Part shown: one piece after another, positions 49,521 through 60,662 of the stretch
How positions within the stretch are numbered: position 1 is the stretch's first letter
Layout: each line of letters starts with the position of its first letter
NCBI RefSeq assembly: GCF_000518185.1
Contig: NZ_JADC01000009.1
Location: 248,001-312,000 of the forward strand
From: Bartonella clarridgeiae ATCC 51734
GTDB lineage: Bacteria; Pseudomonadota; Alphaproteobacteria; Rhizobiales; Rhizobiaceae
Reading direction: 5' to 3'
DNA length: 64,000 nt
Program-made: the position numbers and the translations under genes
Notes under the pieces: generated by a model
Told to the model about the DNA's origin: nothing
Seen by the model: only the letters and a program-made list of their open reading frames with translations
The model's database searches: none

Positions 49521-50399
49521 TTATGGAATAACAGTATGGCTTGATTGTGTGTTTATTGTGAATGTTCCACTTAAAGCATAGTCTTTATAAGAAACTGTAT
49601 AAAAAACTGTTTTCTTTAATTCATCTGAATCGAAATATATAGGTGCACTAAAAACTGCATATCCTTCATAATCACTTATCTTTTTTGCTGGCCCAATTTG
49701 CATTGTTCCTCCATCTAAAAAGAGAGCAGAAGTTGTGATTATTTGATTATTTTTTATTTTTATTAAGAGGGTATTTCCATCTTTTTCAGCATGTATTTTT
49801 AATGCATTATGTGCTGTACGAGGTAAAATATCTTGAGCTTTTTTTAATAAGGATGGGGAAAGAGAAGTATTATCTGGATTAGATGAGGAAAAATTAAAAT
49901 CAATAGTAAAAGGGATACAAATTTCATCACACATTCCAAGAGTTAAAGAACCGCTTAGATTTTCGTTTGAACCAGAAACATTAAAGGGCAGTACGACTTT
50001 ATTTTTATAGCCTAATGACCAATCATTTTGTGTTTTATAAAGTTGTGGTGTAGGATAAAGAATTTCATAAGACACCTGTTGGTTAAATTTAAAAAATGGT
50101 GCCATACCGGAATTTCCTGGATTTCTCCAATAGGTTTTCCATTTTGGTTTTAAAGTAATTTCAATAATGCCGTTTTTTATTCTAGAAAGAGAAGATGAAG
50201 TTATAGCTAATCTGGCACGACCACCTTCTGATTCATGCCAAGGTGTTGCAATAAGATATGGATTTTGTTCTGCTTGAGAATTAATAAGGAAGTAGAAAAA
50301 TCCTAAAAATACGAATATTATTTTCAAAATTACTAAGAGATTTTTCTGAAAAGTATTTGAAATTCTTTGTATATTTGGAAATATTTGCAATTTTTTCAT
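49521..50399 (-). CDS. DsbD-alpha/ScsB-like periplasmic domain protein
   Basis: A 292-residue protein with a hydrophobic anchor or signal (residues about 18-42) and one large domain. It matches the N-terminal domain of protein-disulfide reductases of the ScsB/DsbD type, with GIIEITLKPKWKTYWRNPGN (about residues 78-97) and the redox pair LGMCDEICIPF (about 154-164). The transmembrane DsbD-beta and thioredoxin parts are absent. It may receive electrons from a CcdA-like partner encoded elsewhere. Its substrate is unknown. It is divergent from yqgE, overlapping neither. Confidence 0.8.
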   Translation of the reverse strand: MKKLQIFPNIQRISNTFQKNLLVILKIIFVFLGFFYFLINSQAEQNPYLIATPWHESEGGRARLAITSSSLSRIKNGIIEITLKPKWKTYWRNPGNSGMAPFFKFNQQVSYEILYPTPQLYKTQNDWSLGYKNKVVLPFNVSGSNENLSGSLTLGMCDEICIPFTIDFNFSSSNPDNTSLSPSLLKKAQDILPRTAHNALKIHAEKDGNTLLIKIKNNQIITTSALFLDGGTMQIGPAKKISDYEGYAVFSAPIYFDSDELKKTVFYTVSYKDYALSGTFTINTQSSHTVIP

Positions 50400-50469
50400 T
50401 TGAGCTTTATTCTTTGTTAGTACTGACTGAATTGAAGTTGAAAAATTGGATTATGGAGATTATCAAATT

Positions 50470-51054
50470 ATGAAACAGCGTGAGGGATTTTTGAATGGAC
50501 AGTTGCTCATAGCAATGCCCGGAATGAATGACAAGCGCTTTGTTCGTTCTGTTATCTACATTTGTGCCCATTCTAATGCTGGTGCTATGGGAATTATTCT
50601 CAATCAGTTGCACAATATTAATTTTCCTGAGCTTTTGCTTCAGCTTGGAGTGATTAATCAAAATCAAAAAAAATATCTTTCTGAGCCAATAAAAAAGTTT
50701 CCAATACGTTGTGGTGGGCCTATTGATACATCTCGTGGTTTCGTACTACATTCAGATGATTATGCTTGTGAAGCAACCATATCTATTACAGACAAAATCT
50801 GTCTTACTACAACCCTTGATGTGTTAAAAGCCATGAGTTGTGGGCAGGGGCCGCAACATGCCCTTATAGCTTTGGGCTATGCTGGATGGAAAGCAGGACA
50901 GCTTGAAACGGAGATTTATACAAATGGTTGGTTAATTAGTCCTACATCTCCTAGTTTTCTCTTTGAAAGTAATATCAGTAGTAAGTATGATGAAAGCTTC
51001 ATTCGCATGGGGATTAGTCCAACCTCTCTTATTTCTGAAGTAGGTCATGCATAG
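50470..51054 (+). CDS. yqgE: YqgE/AlgH-family protein (UPF0301)
   Basis: From the ATG at 50470 the protein has 194 residues, close to family length. Landmarks are [18 protein letters not shown] (about 6-23), [20 protein letters not shown] (about 26-45), [19 protein letters not shown] (about 77-95) and [16 protein letters not shown] (about 139-154). A TTG at 50446 also opens the frame but adds eight residues not seen in the family. The biochemical role is unknown; AlgH was named for an alginate effect in Pseudomonas. Confidence 0.9.
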   Translation: MKQREGFLNGQLLIAMPGMNDKRFVRSVIYICAHSNAGAMGIILNQLHNINFPELLLQLGVINQNQKKYLSEPIKKFPIRCGGPIDTSRGFVLHSDDYACEATISITDKICLTTTLDVLKAMSCGQGPQHALIALGYAGWKAGQLETEIYTNGWLISPTSPSFLFESNISSKYDESFIRMGISPTSLISEVGHA

Positions 51055-51087
51055 ATTATTTCTTATTTCTTGAAGCTTTTTATAATG

Positions 51088-53973
51088 TTACTTATTATAG
51101 GTATGAGAGAAGTGGTTTTGAACAAGAGCAACTAATTCTTCGATGGCGATTGGTTTAGTGACGATTGTACTTTGAACATATTTACAGCCTTCTTGTCGTA
51201 AAAAGATAGCTTCTTTTTCATTTTCTACCCCTTCTGCTATTATCTGTAAATTAAGATCAGTGGCCATTCTGATAATTGATTTAAGCACAAGTTTTTTCTT
51301 AGGTGAATCGATAGAGATAAGTGAACGGTCTAATTTAACCATGTCGAATGGATAACGGACAAGGTATGTAAGTGATGAATATCCTGTTCCAAAATTATCC
51401 AATGCTAGATTCATTCCTAATGATTTAATCTGTTCAAAAAAATGAGCTGATTGTTCAGGATTTTTTCTTAAAACAAGCTCAGATATTTCTATCATTAATC
51501 GTCCTTTATTGACCGGATTGCGAAGAAGGGTAGAGCGTAATTGACTTATAAAGTCAGGGTGAATCATTTCTGCGCTTGGTAAGTTGATAGAAATAAAGAA
51601 AGGATGTTTAGTACATTTTTCTTGTATATTTATAAGATCTACAATAGCATGATCAATGATGAATTGTACCAAATCCATAACGAGTTGTTCGCTTTCTACG
51701 ATTTTGATAAAATCATGGACATTTAAATTTCCATGATTTGGATGGTGCCATTCAACGATTGTTTCAAAACCAATAATTTGTCCATCTGATAAATTAAGAA
51801 TAGGATGGTAGAGGATTTTTATTTCATTACGCTTGATAGCATGATGAATATCTTTATTTATATTATTATGCTCGAGGTCTAAAGTACGGAAATTGGGACG
51901 GAAAGGTTCAATATGATTACCACCCATTTGTTTCGCGTGGATCATTGCCAGTTCACTGTCATTGAAAATATTTTGAGCAGTTAATCTGTTGTCGCTCCAT
52001 GTAACCAAACCAATCGATGCTGAAAGCATTATAGTTTTCTTTTCAAGAGTAATAGGTGCTGAGATTGTTTTATGCAGATGATTTGCGAACATTGCAATTT
52101 TTTTTGGTTCTGTTTCACTGAGTAAAATAATTGCAAAACGATCTGCAGAAAGGCGTGATAAGGTGTCTTGCAGGTTAATAAGGCGGCTTAAACGACGTGC
52201 AATTATCAAGAGGACAGTGTCCCCAACAGCTATGCCTAATTTGCGATTAATTTGACGAAAATTATCAAAATCAATCATAAAGATGGTTGGCCTAATTTTT
52301 ATATTTGCTTTGGCTAAAGAGGCATAATTCTGTAATCTATCGAGAAAAATTTGTTGGTTAGGAAGACCGGTTAAGCTATCATGAATTGCATCGTATAGTA
52401 AACGTTCTTCGGCTTTTTTATGATTGGTAATATTGACAATACTCCCGATAACACGGGTAATCTTTCCATCTTTTTGGATAGCTGGGCGTGCACGGAGGGA
52501 AAACCAATGATAATGACCACCACCGGAGGAGAGCCGAAAAATCTGATCAATGCGTCCCTTTTTATGTTCAAGAATAATATTTAAAACAGCCTGAAAACGC
52601 TCACGATCATCATAATGCAAGGCTGAGATCCAGTCGCTCATAGTACCGTTGAGTTTGCAGGTTTCAGGACCAAAAAGGGTTGTCATATCTGGGTGAACAA
52701 CAATGCGGTCACGCTCGACATTCCAGTCCCAAATAATACTTCCAGCTCCTCTTGCGGCCAGAACTTGTCGTTCAAGATCGGAAAAAATTCCCTCATGGAA
52801 TGCATCATTAGAAAACGTTTGTTGCATGACAAGAAAGCTGATAAGAAGAACAATGAGGACCAATCCTCCTGCTAGAGCTGGTTGAACAATATCATTGTCT
52901 AAATATCCTATTATGCAGGCATAAGCTTCAAGAGACCAGAAGCTAATTAACAACCATGTTGGAATAAGCATGATTGCACGGTCATATCTACGGATTGAAA
53001 AATAGCCGATCAAGATAATACCAAGTATAGTTGTGAGACCAAATGATAGGCGAGCGATTCCAGCTGCTCTACTGGGATCATAAATAGCAAATGCTCCTAG
53101 TCCGCAGAGAGATATAATCCATATAATCGCACCATAGCTAAAGTGGTAATGCCAACGGTTGAGACAAAGATAAGTAAACAGAAAAATAAAGAGTGTTGCA
53201 GCAAGTGCAACTTCTGTACCAGCACGCCAAATTGGCTCTGTTATTGGTGTAATTGCAAAGATTTTATTCCAAAAGTTGAAATCAATACCAATGTAGAAAA
53301 GAACAGCCCAAGCAACAGCAGCTGTTGCAGGGAAAAGACTCGTTCCACGAACGACAAATAAAATAGTTAATAGGAGTGCCAAAAGTCCTGATATACCAAG
53401 AAGGATACCATGATAAAGCGTATATGAATTAATTGTATCTTTATAAGCCTCGGGTTGCCATAGGTAGATTTGTGGTAGATTTTTAGAGCTTAATTCTGCA
53501 ACAAATGTAATCACAGTGCCAGGGTTGAGAGTAATACGAAAAATATCTGAATTTGCATTAGTTTGACGATCAAGAGAAAAACCTGCACTTGGCGTAATGG
53601 ATTGGATACGTACTGATCCAAGATTTGGCCAAAGAAAACCTGAATGGGCCATCCTATAATGGGGGATAACAATAAGACGGTCAATTTGTTCATCTGTTGG
53701 ATTTGCAAGGGCAAATACTGCCCAGTTTCCAGAAAAATTTTCACTTTTTGCCTGTACTTCAATGCGCCATATAATACCATCTGGTCCTGGTGCTGTACTT
53801 GTTTGGAAGATAGAGTTATTGGTATGATGAATTTCGATAGCTTTTGACAGATCAATAGCTATATCCTGAGGAGAAATTTTGATTGGCTCGATTGCTTGTG
53901 CTGATGCAAGGTGTACAAAAAGACTAATTATTATAACAAGAATGATATTGATTATTTTACTCAAACTCTTCAC
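51088..53973 (-). CDS. membrane PAS-GGDEF-EAL signalling protein with degenerate signature motifs
   Basis: A 961-residue protein. It has a signal peptide (residues 1-27), an extracytoplasmic sensor domain of the 7TM-associated type (about 30-180), seven or eight membrane helices (about 185-390), a PAS domain (about 405-520), a GGDEF domain (about 535-695) and an EAL domain (about 705-955). The GGDEF signature is SADRF, so cyclase activity is unlikely. The EAL signature is ETI in GFETIVEWHHP, and the loop-6 motif DDFGTGYSS reads DNFGTGYSS. The first Glu, the FISINLP asparagine, the MVKLDRS lysine and the AEGVE glutamate remain. It may be a weak phosphodiesterase or a nucleotide-binding regulator. 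It starts with GTG. Confidence 0.9.
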   Translation of the reverse strand: MKSLSKIINIILVIIISLFVHLASAQAIEPIKISPQDIAIDLSKAIEIHHTNNSIFQTSTAPGPDGIIWRIEVQAKSENFSGNWAVFALANPTDEQIDRLIVIPHYRMAHSGFLWPNLGSVRIQSITPSAGFSLDRQTNANSDIFRITLNPGTVITFVAELSSKNLPQIYLWQPEAYKDTINSYTLYHGILLGISGLLALLLTILFVVRGTSLFPATAAVAWAVLFYIGIDFNFWNKIFAITPITEPIWRAGTEVALAATLFIFLFTYLCLNRWHYHFSYGAIIWIISLCGLGAFAIYDPSRAAGIARLSFGLTTILGIILIGYFSIRRYDRAIMLIPTWLLISFWSLEAYACIIGYLDNDIVQPALAGGLVLIVLLISFLVMQQTFSNDAFHEGIFSDLERQVLAARGAGSIIWDWNVERDRIVVHPDMTTLFGPETCKLNGTMSDWISALHYDDRERFQAVLNIILEHKKGRIDQIFRLSSGGGHYHWFSLRARPAIQKDGKITRVIGSIVNITNHKKAEERLLYDAIHDSLTGLPNQQIFLDRLQNYASLAKANIKIRPTIFMIDFDNFRQINRKLGIAVGDTVLLIIARRLSRLINLQDTLSRLSADRFAIILLSETEPKKIAMFANHLHKTISAPITLEKKTIMLSASIGLVTWSDNRLTAQNIFNDSELAMIHAKQMGGNHIEPFRPNFRTLDLEHNNINKDIHHAIKRNEIKILYHPILNLSDGQIIGFETIVEWHHPNHGNLNVHDFIKIVESEQLVMDLVQFIIDHAIVDLINIQEKCTKHPFFISINLPSAEMIHPDFISQLRSTLLRNPVNKGRLMIEISELVLRKNPEQSAHFFEQIKSLGMNLALDNFGTGYSSLTYLVRYPFDMVKLDRSLISIDSPKKKLVLKSIIRMATDLNLQIIAEGVENEKEAIFLRQEGCKYVQSTIVTKPIAIEELVALVQNHFSHTYNK

Positions 53974-54427
53974 GCTGCATTACTCTCAGTATTTGAAGCT
54001 ATTTAATTTTAAATGAGATTTTCGAGAAAATACTTCCACTTTTTAGTTGTTATTTTTATAAAAAGCGGTTGTTATTTTCTTTTGAAAAAATCATATGATT
54101 TTATACAAAAATAAATCAGATATCTGCTCGCACCAATGAGTCTTAAAACTAACGGAATTTTGTTCTTTGTAAAAGGAAAAATTCAACCATTCGTTGTCAG
54201 ATTTCACGCAATATACTCTTGTTTATTAAATTATTTATCATATGAAATATTAATTGGATAGCTTTGCTCGCTTTTTTGATGAAAGTTTCCCAAACTTATT
54301 TAATAAGAAAAATTTTTATGATGATTTGCATTAAAAATATGTGCGTATTTTGGGGTTTATTAGGCTTTAGAATAATTTATGCGTATCAAATTTTTTTCTA
54401 ATTAAAGTTTTTAAGAAATACTTTTCT
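53974..54427. other. AT-rich spacer, no gene seen
   Basis: About 450 bases upstream of the GGDEF-EAL gene and downstream of the M16 peptidase gene. Neither a frame nor a terminator hairpin of note was found. Confidence 0.5.
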
Positions 54428-55711
54428 TTAGAGAAGACAGTTTATATTAGGCGAAAGAGTTGATACTAAATCGTCAAAATTCATGAGTGGTCCAGTAGGA
54501 CCAACAGCTGCAAACGTTGGGTTAGAGTTAATAAAAAGACGTTTAGCTAGATCAGTTAGCTGTTCTAAGGTAATAAGTTCTAAACATTCAGTCATTTCAG
54601 AGATTGGAATTGGTCTACCATAAAGAAGCATTTGGCGAGCAATGAGATGTGCTTGACTAGACGGATTTTCTTGTGACATTGTAAGATTAGCACGATACTG
54701 TGCTTGTGCTCGTTGAAGTTCATTTGTATGAATATTTTTACTTATTTTACAGAGTTCATCAAGAATAACAGGTAAAAGTGTTTCTAGTCCTTCTTGTCCG
54801 GTAGCAGCATGAAGGCCGAAGAGCCCAGTATCTGAAAATCCCCAATGAAAAGCGTAAATAGAATAACATAAGCCACGCTTTTCTCTAACTTCTTGGAATA
54901 AACGTGATGACATGCCTCCTCCGAGAATGATTGAAAGAATCTGAGCAGCATAAAAATCATGCGCATGATATGGGCGTCCTTCAAAACCAAGTACAACTTG
55001 TGTATCCATTAGATCACGATATTCGCGAAAATCACCACCAATATAATTAGCAAGATTGATTAAAGGAGCTGTTGAATGGGAACGAAAGGTGCCAAGACAA
55101 CTTTCCACTTGGCGCAAAAAATCTTCGTGTTCTACAGCTCCTGTAGCAACTACGACCATGCGATCTGCACTATATTGTTGATTCATAAAATTGTGAAGAT
55201 CGGCAGATGTGAACGATTGAACTGTTTGTTGTGTTCCCAAAATAGAACGACCAAGAGATTGATGGCGAAAGGCTGTTTCAGTAAAATGGTCAAAAACGAT
55301 ATCATCAGGAACATCACAAGTAGCGCCAATTTCTTGAAAAATAACTTGTTTTTCACGTTCTAATTCATCTTCGTCAAATTTTGAACATGTCATAATATCG
55401 GCTAAAATATCGATAGCAAGAGGGATATCTTCTTTGAGGACACGGGCAAAATAGGCGGTTGTTTCAATACTCGTGGTAGCATTGATTTCTCCCCCGACAT
55501 CTTCAATATCAGTTGCAATTTTAAATGCTGTACGGTTTTCTGTTCCTTTGAAAGCCATATGTTCAAGTAGATGGGCAATGCCATGTTGTTTAAAGGTTTC
55601 GTTACGTGAGCCAACTTTAACCCATATTCCAAGTGCTACACTTTCAATTTGTGGCATTTTATGTGTGGCGATAGACAAACCATTACTGAGGCGGCTGATA
55701 TCTACACCCAT
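54428..55711 (-). CDS. M16-family zinc metallopeptidase (processing-peptidase-like)
   Basis: A 427-residue protein from the ATG at 55711; a TTG at 55735 would add eight residues and is less likely. The inverted zinc motif HLLEHMAFKGT (HxxEH) is near residue 49, with the third ligand Glu near residue 126 in the LEREKQVIFQEIGA helix. The C-terminal M16 half has the GGGMSSRLFQEVREKRGLCY signature near 277-296. It is the bacterial relative of the mitochondrial processing peptidase beta subunit; natural substrates are unknown. In Rhizobiales it usually follows thrC, which I do not see upstream. Confidence 0.93.
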   Translation of the reverse strand: MGVDISRLSNGLSIATHKMPQIESVALGIWVKVGSRNETFKQHGIAHLLEHMAFKGTENRTAFKIATDIEDVGGEINATTSIETTAYFARVLKEDIPLAIDILADIMTCSKFDEDELEREKQVIFQEIGATCDVPDDIVFDHFTETAFRHQSLGRSILGTQQTVQSFTSADLHNFMNQQYSADRMVVVATGAVEHEDFLRQVESCLGTFRSHSTAPLINLANYIGGDFREYRDLMDTQVVLGFEGRPYHAHDFYAAQILSIILGGGMSSRLFQEVREKRGLCYSIYAFHWGFSDTGLFGLHAATGQEGLETLLPVILDELCKISKNIHTNELQRAQAQYRANLTMSQENPSSQAHLIARQMLLYGRPIPISEMTECLELITLEQLTDLAKRLFINSNPTFAAVGPTGPLMNFDDLVSTLSPNINCLL

Positions 55712-56581
55712 GTATTTATTACTCCATTCAATCAACCAAATGCGCGATTATAAAAGCATTGGAATATTTCTAACTTAAACAAGTGTAGCTAACTATAATA
55801 AGATGTACACGATTTTAAAAATATAGTCTTTTACTATTTTTTTCATCATTAGCAAGATTTGTAAAGCCCTCTCCATAATCTATAAGATTTTCTAGACATA
55901 ATGGTCATGGTAGATTAATGCTAGCATTAGAATTGGGTAAGGTAAACGGTAAAAAGAATAATCATGGAAGATATATGATTTTATTTTGCGGATGGCTTTT
56001 ACTGCAATTTCTTTTATTTAGATTAGTCAGACAATCGCTTTCTTGGTAAATAGTGCTATCAATTGTTGGGATTGTTTCACGAATATGATTTGTTCCGTTG
56101 GAGAATAGGGGAAAATATTTTTAAGTCATTTTATATCAGTTTTTAAATGGCTTGTTTTAAGGCTTCGATAGCATTGCAAATTCGAATTGATCATAATTAT
56201 TGCTCTTAAACTAACTAAACTAACAGGTATTCAAATTAGAAAAAGTTAAATTTCTATAAAAGAGTGATGTTATATTGATTATAAGTGTATTGCGTAAGCG
56301 CCATCGATTGTTATTCATACAAGGATATTGTTATCATTCGTTGCAATAATTAATTCCCCAATGAATAATTTGTATAAGTGTATATCTTAATTTCTATGTA
56401 TTTCACGATTTTTTTTATTTATTTTTTAGCAGGTGTATAAATTTTATCTTTTACTCTTTGCTGATAGTAGTATACTATTAAACTGTATGAATATGTTCCA
56501 GTTTTTAGGAATAATGCTTGAATCTTTTAGTAAAAAACTACTGAGAGAATATATTAGCTGATATATGTTGGAAGTATCTTT
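55712..56581. other. 870-bp spacer with no recognisable gene
   Basis: AT-rich with short broken frames. It must contain the promoter of the M16 gene at its left end. No remnant could be assigned. Confidence 0.45.
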
Positions 56582-57277
56582 TTATTGTGAATCTCTCCAT
56601 ATTTTCATTGCTTCTAAGGTTTCGAGCAAATGGGCGTGTTTCGTAATAACTGTTTCTGCACCGGCTTCTATAAGAGCATTAGAGTGACCAAGATAACTGT
56701 GGGATCCTCCAGTAAAGCCGATGACACGCATTCTTGCTGTTGCAGCAGCATATACACCATGAATAGAGTCTTCTATAACAATAGTATTTTCTGGTTGTAC
56801 ACGTAATTCTTGTGCTGCAAAAAGAAAAACATCAGGCGCAGGTTTTGGTTTTTTAGTTCCAACTTCAGGTGCCGAGAATATTTTATTTTCAAAGAGATGA
56901 TAGAGATTAACAGTTTTAAGCATATCTTTTATATCTATACTCATTGCATTAGAGCAAATACAATAGGAATAATAGGATTTAATAATTTCTATTGCTTCTT
57001 TTATACCATTAATAACACGTAATTCAGTTTTCATTTGTGCACGAAACAGATGTGCCATTTGATCTATGAAATTAGCAGAAATTGGTTTTTTTATTTCTTG
57101 TTCAATTTTTTTCAGAGTATCTTGAAAAACAAGTCCTGAATAACGCTCGCTTAATTCTTCGGGTGATATTTTATATCCTATTTTTTTTAGCAATTGCGAT
57201 CCAATTTTTGCTACAAGATATTCAGAGTCTACCAAAACTCCATCACAATCAAAAATAATGAGATCAATTTGCGGCAT
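56582..57277 (-). CDS. HAD-superfamily (IA) phosphatase
   Basis: A 231-residue HAD hydrolase. Motif I FDCDGVLVDSE (residues 9-19) holds the nucleophile and acid-base aspartates, motif II is ICSNAMS (about 106-112), the motif III lysine is in KKPKPAPDVF and motif IV is IVIEDSIHGV (about 166-175). A helical cap lies between residues 20 and 80. It resembles YieH/beta-phosphoglucomutase-like phosphatases of small sugar phosphates, but the substrate cannot be told. AAGGAATATCTT precedes the ATG. Confidence 0.9.
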   Translation of the reverse strand: MPQIDLIIFDCDGVLVDSEYLVAKIGSQLLKKIGYKISPEELSERYSGLVFQDTLKKIEQEIKKPISANFIDQMAHLFRAQMKTELRVINGIKEAIEIIKSYYSYCICSNAMSIDIKDMLKTVNLYHLFENKIFSAPEVGTKKPKPAPDVFLFAAQELRVQPENTIVIEDSIHGVYAAATARMRVIGFTGGSHSYLGHSNALIEAGAETVITKHAHLLETLEAMKIWRDSQ

Positions 57278-58721
<1,444 letters not shown>

Positions 58722-58788
58722 GTTGCATTGATGTCAATCGCGGATTAAGTATTACTATAGTAAATTCTTATTTTGTACAGGGATAAAG

Positions 58789-59847
58789 TTATTTAAATTT
58801 AAAAGGAGAAGAAATAGCTATAGCAATGGCTTTTTTCATAACAGTAGGGAGTGCTTCTTGGGTAAGATGATGAATATCGCACCACCAACCATTTTCAAGC
58901 TTTATTCCGCGAATATTATCAGCACAATAGACATTAAGTTTTAAAGAAAAGTGGGTAAAAATATGTGTAATTTGTCCCTTGAGTTCCCAATTGGCAGAAA
59001 AGGGAGCATTTTGCAGTCCATTTTCTTCATTTATCCCAATATTATTGGGAATTTGGGTCATGCCATTGAGTAGTTTTGTATTTTGTCGTTTTTCTAAGTA
59101 AATTTGTTTATTTTCATTAAGGGCTACAAAAGCAGCGCCAATTTTAAAAGGACGCTCTTTTTTAGGGGCTTTGACTGGAAAAGCTTCTACTGTCTGCATT
59201 TTTATTGCTTTGCACACACTTTGAAGAGGGCAGAGTAAGCAAGATGGTTTACGGGGTGTACAAATTGTTGCTCCTAGATCCATCATAGCTTGAGCAAAGT
59301 CACCAGGGCGTTGCACATCAGTGATTTCTTGTGTTTTTTCTTTGATTTCAGATTTTGCTTTAGGTAATACTGAAGTAATAGCAAATAAGCGCGTTATAAC
59401 ACGTTCGACATTGCCATCAACAACAGCTACGGGATAACCAAAGGCAATTGCAGCAATAGCTGCTGCGGTATAGTCTCCAATGCCGGGTAAAGTCCGTAAT
59501 ATTTTTACTGACTGCGGAAATTTACCTCCATGGTTTTTAACAAGTTGAGTAGCGCAATTTTTAAGATTGCGTGCACGTGAATAATAGCCAAGACCAGCCC
59601 ATGCTTTCATGATATCCTCTTGTGATGCTTGTGATAAAGAGAAGAGATTAGGCCAAAGCTTTAGAAATTTTTTAAAATAAGGTTTAACAGTTTCAACTGT
59701 TGTTTGTTGAAGCATGACTTCTGATAACCAAATTTGGTAAGGATCAGGGTAAATGCCTTTTATTTGTTTTTGAGGGGACATACGCCATGGTAAATGGCGA
59801 TAATTTTTATCATACCAAGAAAGAAGAAGCGAAGAAATTTCGTACAT
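58789..59847 (-). CDS. mutY: A/G-specific adenine glycosylase
   Basis: Removes adenine mispaired with 8-oxoguanine. The 352-residue protein has SEVMLQQTTVETVKPYFKKF (about 42-61, catalytic Glu), the helix-hairpin-helix LPGIGDYTAAAIAAIAFG (about 119-136) and the catalytic Asp in AVVDGNVERV (about 141-150). The iron-sulfur cluster cysteines follow in CTPRKPSCLLCPLQSVCKA (about 197-215). The C-terminal NUDIX-like 8-oxoG-recognition domain spans about 225-350. It is divergent from the DUF721-dsbA pair. Confidence 0.96.
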   Translation of the reverse strand: MYEISSLLLSWYDKNYRHLPWRMSPQKQIKGIYPDPYQIWLSEVMLQQTTVETVKPYFKKFLKLWPNLFSLSQASQEDIMKAWAGLGYYSRARNLKNCATQLVKNHGGKFPQSVKILRTLPGIGDYTAAAIAAIAFGYPVAVVDGNVERVITRLFAITSVLPKAKSEIKEKTQEITDVQRPGDFAQAMMDLGATICTPRKPSCLLCPLQSVCKAIKMQTVEAFPVKAPKKERPFKIGAAFVALNENKQIYLEKRQNTKLLNGMTQIPNNIGINEENGLQNAPFSANWELKGQITHIFTHFSLKLNVYCADNIRGIKLENGWWCDIHHLTQEALPTVMKKAIAIAISSPFKFK

Positions 59848-60051
59848 CGTTATTAAGCATAAAAAATCTAAAATACAAACAAAGCATATATTTTATAATT
59901 CATAATTCGTTAATTAATTATAGAAACTTTAGTTGAGTAAACGCGGTTTCTTAAGCTGTATTTATGTTGAGTTTTTAAAATAATAGCTTTTAATCTCGAA
60001 AAGAAAACAGTTATGATTTAGTCAATGATTTGATAGATGGTCTGGGATCGA

Positions 60052-60549
60052 ATGAGCAAAAAATTACAAACATACCATTTTTATTCTATTTCTGAAATGG
60101 TATCCGAAATGCTTGATCCGATTTTACGCAAAAGGACAGGACTTAATATATCACTCATAGAACATTGGTCACAGATTGTAGGACAAGATATTGGCGAACA
60201 TACAATGCCAATTAAAATTATTTGGAAGTGCCGAACAGATCAAAGTGAAACATTTTATCCTGCAACACTTGTGGTAGCGTGTAAAGGAGGGTTTGCTGCG
60301 TTAAAATTAATGCACGAAACAGATGAATTGATTCAGAGAATTAATGGTTTTTTTGGGTATATCGCTATTGGCCGAATCAAAATTGAGCAAAAACAGGTAC
60401 CGGTTTTCACTGATCGTCCGAAAATCAAATTGTTTCCGGATGAAAAAAAGAAACAACGCTTGGAAAAAATGCTTGAAGGGATTGAAGATGAAAGCTTGTA
60501 CCAATCGCTTTACAAACTTGGATATTGCATTTTTGTTGAAAAAAAATAA
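60052..60549 (+). CDS. DUF721/DciA-like protein
   Basis: About 165 residues. The N-terminal DUF721 domain includes ISEMVSEMLDPILRKRTGLN and LIEHWSQIVGQDIGEHTMPI near residues 12-55, and the C-terminal part is charged and helical. DUF721 includes DciA, a replicative-helicase loader or operator in bacteria lacking DnaC, so that role is possible here but unproven. Start at 60052 is chosen because GGGA lies just upstream; an ATG at 60037 adds five residues. Gene order mutY, DUF721, dsbA is a common Rhizobiales arrangement. Confidence 0.78.
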   Translation: MSKKLQTYHFYSISEMVSEMLDPILRKRTGLNISLIEHWSQIVGQDIGEHTMPIKIIWKCRTDQSETFYPATLVVACKGGFAALKLMHETDELIQRINGFFGYIAIGRIKIEQKQVPVFTDRPKIKLFPDEKKKQRLEKMLEGIEDESLYQSLYKLGYCIFVEKK

Positions 60550-60606
60550 TAAAGATGGGAAGGTATTTTGTATTTCTTTCACTTGATGAAGAGGTATTAA
60601 ATTTTT

Positions 60607-60654
60607 ATTTGTTTAAGTAGAACAGAAAAGATTTGTTTAAGTAGAACAGAAAAG
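60607..60654 (+). repeat. exact 24-bp tandem duplication in the dsbA leader
   Basis: Two identical 24-base units (starting ATTTGTTTAAGTAGAACAGA) lie head to tail directly before the dsbA start codon, in the region expected to carry the ribosome binding site. Confidence 0.93.
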
Positions 60655-60662
60655 TGTTATTT

